From Heligmosomoides polygyrus polygyrus (taxonomy: Eukaryota; Nematoda; Chromadorea; Rhabditida; Heligmosomidae): a DNA stretch of 64,000 nucleotides. The stretch spans positions 110,995,727 through 111,059,726 of the forward strand of contig OX377201.1 of the NCBI GenBank assembly GCA_947396885.1, read 5' to 3'. Shown piece by piece: positions 31,901 through 44,281 of the stretch. The notes under the pieces were generated by a model, which saw only the letters and a program-made list of their open reading frames with translations, did not search any database and was not told where the DNA came from. The stretch's first letter is position 1; each line of letters opens with the position of its first letter. A program made the translations under genes and the position numbers.

Positions 31901-34900
31901 AAAACTACCCCAGTCCGGACTCCCGCTGATGTGCCGCCTATGCCGCCAAAGCGGCAGCAGCTGCCGTCAACGCGGCAACGGCAATAATGATTCAAGGATT
32001 TCAGGGATTCCTAGGCGGCAGTTTTGCCCCCCGCGAGGCAGTTTTGTTGCCTGCCGCGTGCCGCGTTGCCGCAAAAGTGTGCGTAGGGCTTTAGAGTTTA
32101 GGTTTCCTGCGACTACGATCACATCTGCTCTACTTTTTCTTTTTGACAAATATTGACCAGCATAGTGGCTGCATCTCTTGTGTGTTCTCTCTTTGATACA
32201 GTAACTCTGGTTGAGGAAGATTCATTCCTATTGAATTATGGGAGAGGGGAAGTGGGGGAGTACTTCTGCTGCTCACCCGAACCCCATCACACTGTCAATC
32301 AGTCCAGTGGCCTGGTTTCTAAAGAATAGGAGTGGGAATTTGAAGAGTAAACCTTATTGGGAAGTGGACCCAACGGCTCGATGGATGCAGTTTTGAAAGG
32401 AAGTGCGGCGCATAGAGGTTTCTGGCGACTTTGCTGACATCGCAACAACCAAGTAATACGGCGCTGAGTGAACAAACAGAAAATTGGCAGAAGACTTCAA
32501 TATTGTCGTAACATGTGAGAAGAATTTCGCCCCCACCCTCTCATTTTTGTTGTCGTTGTAGTGATGTTGTATCCAGCGCGGCACTGTGAATATTGAGACA
32601 CCTATAGCCGCTTTTTTGCTTTGATAATGCAGATATTGAAGCGCGCAGAATATTACCGTCATAGTGCTCTGTCGGTGTCCCATCTGTGCTGAAACTCGCC
32701 TAGCAACATTCACTTCAGCTCAAGTTTTCGATGCACTTCCAAGTGCCACTGCCCATTTCGGTGTAGTGGTAGGTGCATAGAAGAACGTTTGTTGTATGAC
32801 ACACGTCCGGGTCACGACAATTCGAAGTTTTCTCAGTTTCGCATGGATTTTGATGGTGTCAGCCGAGCGCAGGGGATTTGTTGACTTCAAATCACCTCCT
32901 GCTGCTCCAGCTTGAGATTGCTTTCGTCTCAACGGCAGTGTTGCTCCTTGTAATTAGGCTATCTTCACTTACACGGCTTCTTCCGCACGGCTCATCTCTT
33001 TCGAACTGCTTCGTGGTGTCCAAGCGAGATAAAGCACAGTGGACATGAAGGAAGCCAAAAACATTCAGTGATAGCGAGGGATGACGAGATGCATCACCAC
33101 CGAAGAACGTTATAACAGAGAGGGCGCAGAGGGGTCAGCCGTCGCTGTGTACTATAATGGCACCCCATCACTACCACCTGGAGGAAGCAGTGGTAGGCTG
33201 TCACGTTGAGATCAAACAACCTAGGTTCGCCTAAAAATTGGAAAGCATGACATCCTAAAACAAATCAGTCCAAGATCTATGAGCCGAAAGCTCAATGTTC
33301 CTGCGACTGGAGCTCGTGCGGTTCTGTGACGAGTAGCCGAGTTTTGCGCGGAAAACTCGTCCGTACGTTTTTTTATTAAGGTCTTAAAGTAGAGTCACTT
33401 ATATCATGCCTGATTTCACGCGTCGTGAAATTTACGCTAAAAAGTGAGGACGGGATTCGACCTTGCATTGGGGATCACGTGCCTCAGTCGCCTCAGTCAC
33501 TGGGACTGTGATCTGTTGTGCTGTAGCTCATCATCGTTAGTTTCATTGAGCAGCTTCATGTTTTCTCCAGAATTGAGTGTTTTGAGCGTATTCAGGTTAT
33601 TCGGTCGTGATGTACCATCTTACTTTTGCTTTCAGTCACACAGAGTTAATAAAACATGCTGTCATCCTTCGCTTCCGCCGAATTTGAATGTTTTTATCCC
33701 ATGTGGACACTGTAAGTTGTCGAGAAAATTTGGTCCATATAGTTATAGAGGCCATATAGTTGTAGAGACAACGTGCAAAAGACATCAGTGCCGTTTGGCC
33801 AAGAATGACGAGAAAGACGCTAGGGAATCTGAGTAGCTACAATATCAGTGGAACACACGGAAAACTTTGAACTTTACCTGGTAACTTCAGCACGCATCAG
33901 GAAAAGTTCACGTCAAATAAACTCGGCTGGAGACTCCTTTACTTTCCGTGGACCTTTAAGACCTGATACACCTCTCATCCAATTGCGCATGTGAGAAGAC
34001 GGCGATCAAATCACGACTCTGCGGAAGTTCCCCAACTGATTGAGTTCGGCTTCGTGCAAACAAAAGTCGTTCTTCGTCGTCAAGCAACGCGATAAATCAG
34101 CAGGGCGGATTTTGCATGATGTGTGGTATTTTTCTGGGAACCGCCTGAGTTCTCTTGCCCTTACTTCCGCTGCTAACAATAGGGTTCTTTGCCAGAGAGG
34201 AAATGAGCTCAAATGTCGTTGGAAAGAACTGATTGCCTCTGGGTCTACCTCGGCATCGCGGCTCCACGTACATTGTCCTGTCCGTGTCGTTTCCCGAAGC
34301 TGAAGACCAGCATACAATCGAGTACATCTGGGGTGAAATGAAGCATCGGAAAAGTGCACGGAAATTTGATGGAAGATGCTCTGGGTTCCAAAAGACTGAC
34401 GCTACGGACCTCTAGACATTCCTCTTCTCATTTCGCCGCGTTACGGAGCAGTGATGTTATGCTGCCATTAAGCCATATAAATCCTACGTTGTGTTTGCTT
34501 CCGCTTTCCGGTACTGTCACAAGCCTTCGCTTTGTCTTTTCAACGAAAAAGAAGTAATCGAGTTCTGCTCCAACGGTTAGTAGGCCCTATGACAAATAAT
34601 GTTCGATTTTGTTTGCTCGCTGTAAAACTCATCCAGGCATCTTCATCTCAAACGTCGGATGTGGGCAAGTAGAAGTAATGTCGATACTGGGTGATTAGTT
34701 GAAAGTTTAGGAAGTGAAAAGTACAGGAAAGTACTCAGTAGCGAACTCTCGCCCTCCATTCTATCTTGACTACTCTTTGTAAATGGGGAACCCGATAGTG
34801 TTTGAATTGTTCGAGATCTTTCTTGAAAGGCGTCATGTACTAGTCGGTGTTATGGGGACCAGATGCCCGCTCAAAGTGCCTCTTCTACACCACATTCAAG

Positions 34901-37900
34901 TACAATGCAGAGCACATTTCAGAAGAAACTTAGTTTCCTATAAAATGTATCCTTTTCCTTTTTTTCTTATAACCTGCTGTACTGCAAAGGGCAAAGTTCA
35001 GCACTGTTAAAGGACTCTGTGGGTGCGCCGTGTATTCGACCTCTATATTAATCGTGGAGCCAATTTCACGGTGTATTTCGACACTGCTTTTATAACATTT
35101 CCACTACAAATTGGACACTCTTCTTATCAAGCCTAACGCTTTTGAAATCAAATCGAACGTTTTCCAAATAAAAACTCTTCTTACAGGTTAAAATACTGAA
35201 TATCCAAAATGGTTGGAGTAATGTTTTTTTTTTCAGGGAAAATTACGTATACATTTCTCTGAAGTTTCTTAGCTCATCGGCCAGAACTAAGGAAATTTTA
35301 TAAAAAAATTTATTTTTAAAGAAATTTTTAAATATTTTTTGGAAAATTTAATTTAAAGCGCAATCGCATCAAAAGACGAGATTGAGTTCGTTGCGGTTCG
35401 TTTTTCGTGTGATTTTGTTTGATTGAAATCGTCGATGCTGCTTACATGAAGCATCAGAGTGAGGATATACATTCTTTCCAACTGTCTTTGTTGTATCGCT
35501 TACAGGTGTGGAACTCCATGTAGACAGAAATTCTGTTATTAATCGAATAAAAATCGCGACGTCTTGGACGAAGGTATGGCGCAATCTCTCGCTCTGGCAT
35601 AAAAAGTGTCCGCCCTCCTGCTCAACGACCTTCAGATCCTTATTTTTTCTCAAAAAGTGAGAATTTAATAAATTCTCAAGCAAAGCGTCTCACTTACCTA
35701 GCACGTGAATTAAAATTTCAAAAAAGTCATGCTAGGTTTTCCTTGAGGAAAAAATTGTCCCAACCTTTTTGGAGAGGCACTGGCTTAATGTGAAAATGTT
35801 TGTATGTTTAATCGAAGTCGAGTTTGATCTGAAACGAAAAGTGTCCAGATTGAGTTGAAAATTATATATTGTAATTATGATGATAATTATAAATATTATA
35901 AAAATTATATAATCATATGCCACATTCATCTCGTGCCCCGTTCATATTTTTGCTTAGCGATGTCGGCGACCAGCGTCAGAGCCAGGGATGTTACGTCAGA
36001 GCCAGGGGTGTTAGTGTAACGATTTACCGATTTACCGTATTCACCGGCATTTTTCGTTAAAACTTTTTAACGAACATTAACGACGAAAATTTATGCTGAA
36101 TGCATTAACGACATTTTACGGGCCATTTTTGAATTTTTACTTTTTCTTCATGAAAATTCACTTCTGACGAGTTTTTTCGATCTGCTTTCGTAGTATCATT
36201 GCGATGCCGAGAAAGCCCTCTACTTACTTGAATCACTGGAAATAGGCAGTGGTGCTCCTTGACCAATTTATTCGTATGAGCCCTCACTTTTCCATGCAGT
36301 TGTTTCGTATCTTTTTGACTCCATGGACCGCTTTTCTCGCTTGATTTCTACACAAGAATTTTTGTATGTGTTCCCCAACGAGTCTCTTTTTGCACTGTTT
36401 TTGGTACTTATCCATAAGTGTGGGTTGAAAAAGCATAGAAGACGCAAAGAAAACGCTACGAAACACAATTAATGCGAAAAAATGTGTGCAAGAAACGAAA
36501 CGAAGGAAGGCAAAGGCTCTTCCCCGTTTCTCCCAGAGTTTTCCGGAAAGTTGGATGGGTTCTTCGTGCAGCGTCAGATAATAATTGTAGGACTGTAGGG
36601 CAACGTTGAGCCCCCTAACTGGCAGAGCATGGCTGCTGGAACTGTCACTGCTTCGCTGTTATTGAATTTGATGCCGTGCATGTCGACGAATTTGCTTTTC
36701 GTCTTCTACAAGGGCTCTCCTGGCAGTTTTCTTTGGTAGAACTGCAACCAGTAGACTCGTGAAACAGTGAGCAAGTGTACGTGAAAGCAATAAAATTAAA
36801 TGAAAAACAAGTGATGAACACTCTTCGCCAGTTATTATATGTGGTGATCGTTCAAAAACTAGAAAAGAAAAGGATACATCTTTGAAGGTGCAGGTCTAGC
36901 TCTAACAAGAAATTTACTTTAATTTTTTCGTCTAGTTTGCGAATTTACTATGGTACCGTGCATCAATCCAAAATGTGCTCTACAAAAATGGAAAGCAACT
37001 GAAAAACCCAAAACACATTCGAACCTCAAGAAAATGAACTGCAAAGGGTGTTGACTGCTGTTTTCATAAGGGGAGAAACGCCTTTTCAAATACTATGTCC
37101 CTTATGCAGTCCCTTCGGAGGAAGGAGGAGGAAAAGCTAACAATTGAAATCTACCTCTCTTTAGTGAGAAAGACAAGAGTACTCAATGCAGTAGAATTTG
37201 ATTGCATTAAATTTCTGCCAACGGTCCGTGACTGTTTATTTTATTTTCTGTTGTCGTCTGCATTGAGAGCGGGGCGTTGTGGGACAGAAGGATCCACTCT
37301 GTAAAACAGACAGATCTGAACTTCGTGAATATTTTCAGAAGACCAAGTGCGCCAAGGAATTCGCTGTCGTAACTGCTTGACCTGCATTCTTCGTTAAAAC
37401 AGTTGTAGTTCTGGAATTCTCCGAAACAATTATGGAAGTTTAGAAAAAATGTTGGACCGTAAGAGTCTACTTAGCGACGCAAATTCTTTGAAAAATATTG
37501 TCAGGACAAGTGAGAATGCTCAAAATCGCTGAACCATGCTATGGTTCACAGCCCTTCGAATCTTCTCAGAAGCTTGACAACTATTCGAAAGGAACTAAGC
37601 ATAGTAAGAAATTTGCTATTTTAGAAGTATTGCTGGTACTGTTTGATTTTGAAATCTCAGTGATTTTTCTCGTTTAGCAATTTTTGATAAGACTGCCGTT
37701 ACTTTTCTGAAGATGAAGTATACTCATACATATAATGGTCATGTAGATAGACTGCAAAAATCAAAGAAGAAAGATCTGGCTTTTTACCTACTCAAATACA
37801 GTCAAGCTGACTGCAGCTAAGGGTTATTTTATTTAACGATTTTAACGCAAAAATTTCTCGTTAAAAAATGGCCTTAAAAATTTGCCGAAAAAAATCAACG

Positions 37901-40900
37901 CTCACCACTGGTCAGAGCGCATAGTTCGCAGTTGTTGTAAGTCGAAACGAGGGTGTCTAAATCAGTGTTTTCTCTCATATTTATCCCAGATACAGCGTCT
38001 ACAGTCCATAAGTAGCCCGATTTCTAGACAGAACTTCGCTAAAAGTACGCTGCATGGAGGGGTCTTTCTGCACGTGTAGTTCTTTTTCGAGAGAATGTGG
38101 AGAGTACTGTGAATTATGGACGGGGCGTAGCCTTAGAAACGCCGCTAATCCCCTGACGAAGTCTGTTTTCTGCAGATATCCCTATCTGATTCTCACTTGA
38201 TGATTGTTCAGAGAATTACTCGAATTGTTTGTTCAGCTGCTCTTCCGACTTTGCGGAGTCTTCTAGCTATCTAGACCTTATTTCAGGGGCTGGAGAGAGC
38301 GGGAAGAGCACCATTTTAAAGCAGATGCGAATTTTACACAAGGTCAGTTTATAGTTGACGATTATGGTACAACATTGTTCTTTTTGCAAAAAACAACTCT
38401 GTCCATTTTTAGGATGGATTCTCGCAGCAGGACCTCGAAATGATTCGCCCCGTTGTCTATTCGAACTGTATACATTCTATGCTATCGATATTGCGCGCTA
38501 TGTTTCACCTGCAGATTGAATATTCGGACAGCGAACGAGTGGTACGTGTGCTTGTTCGATTCCTTTGTTTAGTTTAGTACGAGGGCAGGAAACCTATGGC
38601 TGAACCTGGGCAAAGTCTATCGATGTTATCCGATCCACCTTTTTAATGTAAATTCTGGTCTCTTCGCGGAGCTGTTGGGTTTTATTATTTTTGAAAGCTA
38701 TCATTCTTTAATGAGTTTATATGCTTGAACTCCCGCCATAAGTACTTGGCGTTTTGCTAAATAATATGCAAAAATTGTGGTGGGGTTCTTTTAAGCTTCA
38801 CGTTTGGCGTCATAGTATTGTGGGGGTCGTGCAACTTCCCAAGGGTTCGGTTTCATAAAGAGAATGGTTATCTTCAAAAAGGTTGCTATCTCGTGAAGCT
38901 TCATGACGGCTGCCCAATTTTTTTTCTTCTTCAAAAAGCCAATAAGCGCATAGCGAATATAATTTGTTCGCGACTGTGTCTACTTATTTCTTCCCATTTT
39001 TAGAGGCTTATCTCGTTGTGTTTTAATGCAATCCGTTTCAGTAACTGATCGAATTGTTGAATTCATGAACGCTCATTCCTTCACGGTGTTTGTTTCTACG
39101 TCACCCACATTTTAGCCCTTTCATGATATTGTCCGACGATGTCGTCGGGCACTTTTTTCTGCCGCGTGGGACATTGTCGTCGGATACCATCATAAAAATA
39201 GTTCATGGAAAAATATCCAACATTTAATAGTACAGTATTAATCACTGAGCCCACTAATACCCACGGTTAAGATGGTCCATGGGACACTTCATTGGTTACT
39301 GTTTTATTCCTATGTAGCAAATAATCCAAAGAATTGTAAAATTATTGCACTCCCCGGAAAATACGCGCTGTCCCACGCGGCGGTCACGCAAAAATCATGC
39401 GTGTCGTGAAAGGGTTAACAACCACAGTTGCTCCAGCAGACGATTTCTGTCACATCTTGTTGGGGTGGTAAACCGAATAGGAGAGAAACCTACCAACATG
39501 ATGAGCTAAGACAGACGGCTTATCCTGTAGGGCGAGTTCAAGCATCGCCTCCATTCGCTTCTTTGTTTCGCTTTCACCCAGCTTGTCGATTCCATCTGAA
39601 CGCGATGGTCCTACTCGATTCTAATCAGAAAGCCATCTGGATCATTTTCACGTCGAACGGCCTCACGGTAGTCCGTTCTGTGGAAGTTGTGCGTCCTGGG
39701 GATCCGCTTCAGGCTTCTGTTCCCCTACGGTCGCCTTAAAACGTGAGCGGCCAGTCGTTGTTTTGTTTTCGACAAAGTGGGAATCCCAGATTGATGTTGG
39801 ACTCGCTATTTGTACTTGAAGAAACGTCGCCTCCCAGGGCTCTATACTGTTCCTTGGGCTCTGTAACACGCACACCCCGCTGCGCTGCAGGGTGCTGAGA
39901 GTATCGTGATAGGGTTTAATGCAAAGAGTAGATCCGTCGAGTAGTCTGTTCCCTTCCTGAAAGGTCCACGAAGCTCTCGTTTTTCGGCTCATGCAACGTT
40001 TAACGAAACTTAGGTCTTCTTGGGTAGCTAGCAGTCCTCTCTTGAAGTGTTTCTGCTTGCAGGCAGGTTTTTTGGCGACAAACCAAAAGGACTCGAAGCG
40101 AGCTCAAAAGACCTAGGTTTCGTTAAACGTTGCACGAGGTGAAAAACGAGAGCTTCCTGGATCTATCAGGGAGGAAACAGACTACCCGACGAATACTTGC
40201 GAATTGTTCTGTGACACCGCTGCAAATCCGATCCATATTTGCCTGTTCGACTAATATTGGTCGTTTCGACATTGTTTGAAGTAAAATTTCCAGCGTGACA
40301 GTCAGTTGGTATTCGCGACAGTACACGCAAACAAGGAAGAGCTGACGGAAGAACTGGCGGCAGCCATGCAGCGACTGTGGGCAGACGAAGGTGTTCGAGA
40401 GTGTTACAGACGCAGTAATGAGTACCAAATTGACGACAGTGCCAAGTAGTAAGTGATCCTGCAACTTCAGTTTTTTTTTCGCAATCTGTTGTTCCGCCAC
40501 TTCACCGCTACACTTGCAGTTTCCTGGACAATTTACCTCGACTTTCTTCGCTGAATTACATCCCCAGTGAGCAGGACCTGTTGAGGACACGAATCAAGAC
40601 CACCGGCATCACCGAGGTGCTGTTCGAGCTCAAAGGACTCACGTTTAGGTAGCGTTTCTTTACAGCCTTACACCAGCTTTGTCGCAGGCGGTTTCATTCG
40701 CGTGCTGTTGATACCCGGCCACTGCAAAGATCCATCGGCGAAGTGCTGCTCACTGTGTCCGTTTATGCGAAATCGATGTGTGTCGGATAAGTGCCTCGCG
40801 TTGGCGTGCAGCAGCTGCCGCAAGGTGATAAAGGCATGCAAAAAGCGAAAGCGGCGGAAGAACTGGTCATCTTCTTGTGGGATCGGGGAGAGTATCTGTT

Positions 40901-43372
40901 ACAGAGGGTCTCTCAAAAATTTCTACTCTTTGGCGGCCCTTCTGACCGCAGAAAAGCTTTACCGTCAATTTCGAAGAGCAAGGAAGCGACACGTTTGATA
41001 TCGATACCGCGCCGTGCACTCATCAGCCATAATATCTACTTTACTGATAGTATATGAGCCGATTACTTGACAATTCTGGGGCGTGAAATGTATTTTTTCT
41101 GGGTTTAATTTTGTTGAATTCTTACCTCAAACAGAAGTGTTGATGAGAGAAGTGTGCATTTGCACATATTTTTTTCATTTATAGATCCAAGCCAAATGTG
41201 ATACACAATCAGTTTTGCTCAAAAGATTACAGCACAAGTTGGCGTTTTGAATATTTCTATTTTCCACGCTCTCGCACTCTTTTGCGTCCCCTAACTTCTC
41301 CAAGACCTTGTGGAACTTCAACAGTGTGTTTCAGCCGATTTACTTGGCAGAAGTGTGTTTCAGCCAATTTACTTGGCATTTACTTTGCTCTGGGTGTTCA
41401 GAGACGTTTTCCACAGAGCATTCTACTTACGAATCCCAAGAAGTCTTGATATCGCGTTTTTTCGCTGATTCCTAGGCAATGGGTTTAGCAACGAGGAACA
41501 CCAACGGTATCTATGAACCATGTGGCGTCTATTGCTGTTACACAGCTCGAGTTTCACTTGATGGTATGGAGCCACCTCCTGCACGAACAGCAGAGAACAT
41601 GAACAGCCGTCTAATTCTGTCGGAACGAGAGCGCTGCCTTTCTCTGGCTATCTGTGCGCATGATAGAACTAGACCTTTGTGCGCGGCTCCAACGCCGTTG
41701 TTACTCCGATTGTTCGCTGCTTTTTCAGGGTGATCGACGTCGGCGGACAGCGTTCAGAGCGAAAGAAGTGGATCCACTGCTTCGATAACGTGAACGCCAT
41801 CATATTCATTAGTTCCCTGTCTGAGTACGATCAGACGCTGCGAGAAGACAATTGTACGGTAGGTGTCTGACGGTGTTTTAGAGGTTCGATCGGTCGGTCT
41901 TTTTACAGTGCAGTGCCCGAAACTGTTTGTTTTGAATGAACATAAACACGACTCATTAAGTTCACTGGGTTTTGTATTGATTGTTAGTGTTTTACTCTTC
42001 TTTTGCGTGGATTACCAGAATAGGTGAAATAAAATAAATAAAATTCCTAATCCTTCAGGACCAGCAGAGTAGTCCAGCTTTTAAAGGGCAATCACGTCAA
42101 GTTGGACAATTTTGAAACGCTTAACGTATGAAAAGAAGAAATCACGCTATGCTCTCAACTAGTTCGTCAAGATTTTCGCTTTCTTGATAGCAAAGAAATC
42201 TGCGTGGAGGAGCACAGATGTAAACGGTTTGAGTTCAACAAGAATAGCTTGAAACTATCAATTAAATAGAAATCGCAATGGTCTAGCCAGGTGCATGGCG
42301 TGATCTACTCTTTAACATAAGAAATCGTTGCTTCGTTCCTGTGCTTCCGAACGAAATTCAAATCAATACGCTTCCTTAGAGGATTTTATAAAATTTCAAA
42401 CAATGTGTTCACTTATTGGGCAGGTGAACTGAAAATTTGAAGGAATGTCGTACTAGATTTTCCTTGCGCAAAAAACTGATGAATTCGTTTGGATCTCTAG
42501 GCATTCAGCTTCGGTGTGATGTTGTGGCTTTTTGGATTCTTGCACTCGCTGCGCTCGCTCGCGAACAATGAACGAACTTTTCTAGAAGCGAAGGAAGCCA
42601 TCTAATTGCTGCCCATACTATTTATAGCTTGTGTGTTGCTAGCTTTATTCAACCAACTGGTTTCTAATAGCACTTTTGCTTTCTATTTTACTGCACTCAT
42701 TCAAGGAATTCACTAGAAAATCTGCAATAAACGCCTGAAGACTATGAGCCAAAGTTCGCTTGGTTTCAGAATCGTATGCAGGAATCGCTAAAACTGTTCG
42801 ATTCGATCTGCAACAGTCCGTGGTTCGCCGACATTCATTTCATCCTGTTCCTGAACAAGAAGGATCTCTTCGCTGAGAAAATACAACGCAGCCCGTTGAC
42901 GATTTGCTTTCCGGAGTACAAAGGACAACAGAATCAGACGGAGTGCATCAACTATATTCAGTGGAAGTTCGAACAACTCAACAGGTGCCTTCTTTTCGTT
43001 CAGCACTCGATGCATTCAGTTTAGTTTTCGCTGTCCTGGAAGTAAAAATGTCATGATGATCGTCATGATCGCGGATTTGATTTCAATTCTGATGTCTTTT
43101 TGTTTTATTCGCTGGAAATTTCTCAAGGCTATAGGATTTAATTTGCTTGCTTGTGTACATTTTCAGTTTTTATTGTTCCTACACAGAGTATGCCATTAGG
43201 TACACTTGAGCTTGTTATTTGCGCAAATTTAGAGGTGTTTTATAGGTCATCTCAGAGGGAAATTTACTGTCATCACACGTGTGCTACCGATACAAACAAT
43301 GTGCAGTTTGTGCTAGACGCTTGCCTGGACATGATCATCGCTAAAAACTTGAAGAGTATGGGACTGTGCTAG
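28946..43372 (+). CDS. heterotrimeric G-protein alpha subunit, eight exons
   Basis: Exons: 28946-29063, 38287-38342, 38413-38541, 40294-40448, 40520-40648, 41729-41858, 42770-42984 and 43246-43372; 1059 nt, 352 aa plus stop, typical for G alpha. The N-terminus MGHC can be myristoylated at Gly2 and palmitoylated at Cys4, placing it on the inner plasma membrane. Motifs: P-loop GAGESGKST (40-48), switch [10 protein letters not shown] (175-183, catalytic Arg177), DVGGQ (199-203, Gln203), NKKD (268-271) and TCAT (322-325). All are intact, so it should bind and hydrolyse GTP downstream of GPCRs. It looks Gi/o-like overall, but the C-terminus KSMGLC has Met, not Cys, at position -4, so it is not a pertussis-toxin-type tail. 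It resembles the nematode-expanded chemosensory G alphas (gpa/odr-3 group); I cannot name the exact orthologue. Intron 1 is 9.2 kb. Confidence 0.97.
29064..31817. other. G alpha intron 1, first part, no nested gene recognised
   Basis: AT-rich with TTCGAATA-type repeats near 29580-29650. Open frames up to 107 codons lack recognisable motifs and supported splice sites. Confidence 0.45.
31818..32093. repeat. inverted-repeat element (276 bp) in G alpha intron 1
   Basis: The left end TTAAGCCCTACGCACAC, then TTGCGGCAACGCGGCA, is the inverse of the right end GCGTTGCCGCAAAAGTGTGC, then GTAGGGCTTTA (31-35 bp TIR). The interior shares CCCTAT...CAGAGAC with the 1368-1512 element. Non-autonomous. Confidence 0.65.
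32094..35080. other. G alpha intron 1, middle part, no nested gene recognised
   Basis: Frames up to 130 codons (for example plus 33444-33836, minus 34006-34359) lack known motifs and bounded exons. No repeat structure was identified with confidence. Confidence 0.4.
35090..35860. repeat. repeat family R1, copy c
   Basis: The left end has TTTTGAAATCAAATCGAACG. The core has AAAAGACGAGATTGAGTTCG, GGAACTCCATGTAGACAGAA and AAAAATCGCGACG. The right end has TTTCAAAAAAGTCATGCTAG, then GAAAATGTTTG and TCGAGTTTGATCTGAAACG. Same order as the other copies. Lies in G alpha intron 1. Confidence 0.5.
36010..37890. other. possible decayed element with inverted ends in G alpha intron 1
   Basis: The left edge (TCGTTAAAACTTTTTAACGAAC, then ACATTTTACGGGCCATTTTT) and the right edge (TTTCTCGTTAAAAAATGGCC, then TTTGCCGAAAAAAATC) look inverted and degenerate. 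The interior minus-strand frames around 36268-36480 are Lys/Arg/Cys-rich but not assignable. Could be one old DNA transposon of about 1.85 kb. Confidence 0.25.
39116..39414. mobile_element. piggyBac-type MITE (299 bp) in G alpha intron 3
   Basis: Ends CCCTTTCATGATATTG and CACGACACGCATGATTTTTG (the latter read inward on the minus strand after CCCTTT) match over the first bases. Both ends then carry GCCGCGTGGGACA. The right end is followed by TTAA (39415-39418) and the left is preceded by TTAG, a one-base decay of TTAA. CCCTTT-type ends with a TTAA target are typical of piggyBac. No transposase. Confidence 0.6.
39935..40192. repeat. foldback element (about 258 bp) just before G alpha exon 4
   Basis: Arms of about 100 bp: GTCGAGTAGTCTGTTCCCTT, GAAGCTCTCGTTTTTC and GCAACGTTTAACGAAACTTA are repeated in reverse as TAGGTTTCGTTAAACGTTGC, GAAAAACGAGAGCTTCC and AGGAAACAGACTACCCGAC. 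It ends about 100 bp before the exon 4 acceptor. Confidence 0.7.
40649..41728. other. G alpha intron 5; contains a 29-bp tandem duplication
   Basis: GTGTGTTTCAGCC(G/A)ATTTAC with TTGGCA is repeated at 41324-41352 and 41353-41381. Otherwise no exon or recognised repeat. Confidence 0.5.
42060..42490. repeat. repeat family R1, copy d (G alpha intron 6)
   Basis: Shares AGTTGGACAATTTTGAAACG, AAAAGAAGAAATCACG, AACTATCAATTAAATAGAAA, ATTTTATAAAATTTCAAAC and AAAATTTGAAGGAATGTCGT with the other R1 copies. Confidence 0.5.
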
Positions 43373-43539
43373 AGGTAGGTCAACGTTTTTTCTGCGACCA
43401 GTCGTTGCTCTTGTCTTCCTCTGTTTCTAAAGAAGCTCGATGTCAACGTTTTTTGACGACTTTTCGGATCATAAACCTTTCTAGGGGTCTATAATGCATT
43501 ACATTACTATTAACAAGTGCTCCGTAACCCTATCGGCGC

Positions 43540-44110
43540 GCCTCGCAATTGCGCGCTTCGCGCGATGTTGCGGTATCGCTAAGCTAAGGACAGTCACATC
43601 AAGCTAGCTGATCTACTTGTACAATTTTTTTCCCTACCTGGAAGTGCAAAAGGCTCGCAGTATGTACAGTATATAGTATGATGGGCGATCTATTGGTTCT
43701 ACTGGTCCTCCCTTAGTGAAACGGTCTCCCATTACTGGTACAGCCTCCCTCAATGATTCCTTCTCAGCGGACGACGTCTTCGGCACGCCTTCTGAATCCC
43801 CAGATCCATTGGACGACGTCCTCGGCACGTCTACCTAAATCCCCAAACACGTTGAGCGAAGCCTTTGGCACGTCTTCTGCGTCCCAGGCATGTCATGTGA
43901 CGTATTCCATACGTCTTCTGAATCCCCTGGCACGTAGGAGACGTCTGGGTATTTTCCGCTATTTTCGCGCCCCATGATTTGATCAGTATCGATTAATGGC
44001 GATCGATACTTCAAAAACGAACTTCAGATTCGTGTTCAGCGACCTCGATTGCCCAGGGGCCGAAGTTAAGGGAGAAGACGTCTGGGTATTTTTCGCTATT
44101 TTCGTGTCTT
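43540..44110. repeat. repeat family R2, copy 1, with 42-bp tandem units
   Basis: Contains GGCGCGCCTCGCAATTGCGC and two to four degenerate 42-bp units that start GGACGACGTC(T/C)TCGGCACG (43772-43900). It closes with GACGTCTGGGTATTTTCCGC. The inverted relative is at 57640-58060. Confidence 0.5.
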
Positions 44111-44257
44111 AATTTTCCCCCTATTTCCCCCATTTTATAATTTCCGCGGCGGCACCGATCGATAGTATGACTCATCGCTTAGCGCGTTATTATAGAGTAT
44201 GATACTTTTCTTAAACAACAAGATCATAACTCTATGGACCCAAGGTTAACGAGAGGA

Positions 44258-44281
44258 GGGAGAGAGAGAGAGAGAGAGAGG
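44258..44281. repeat. (AG)n microsatellite
   Basis: About 11-12 uninterrupted AG units followed by GTTAGC. Confidence 0.8.
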
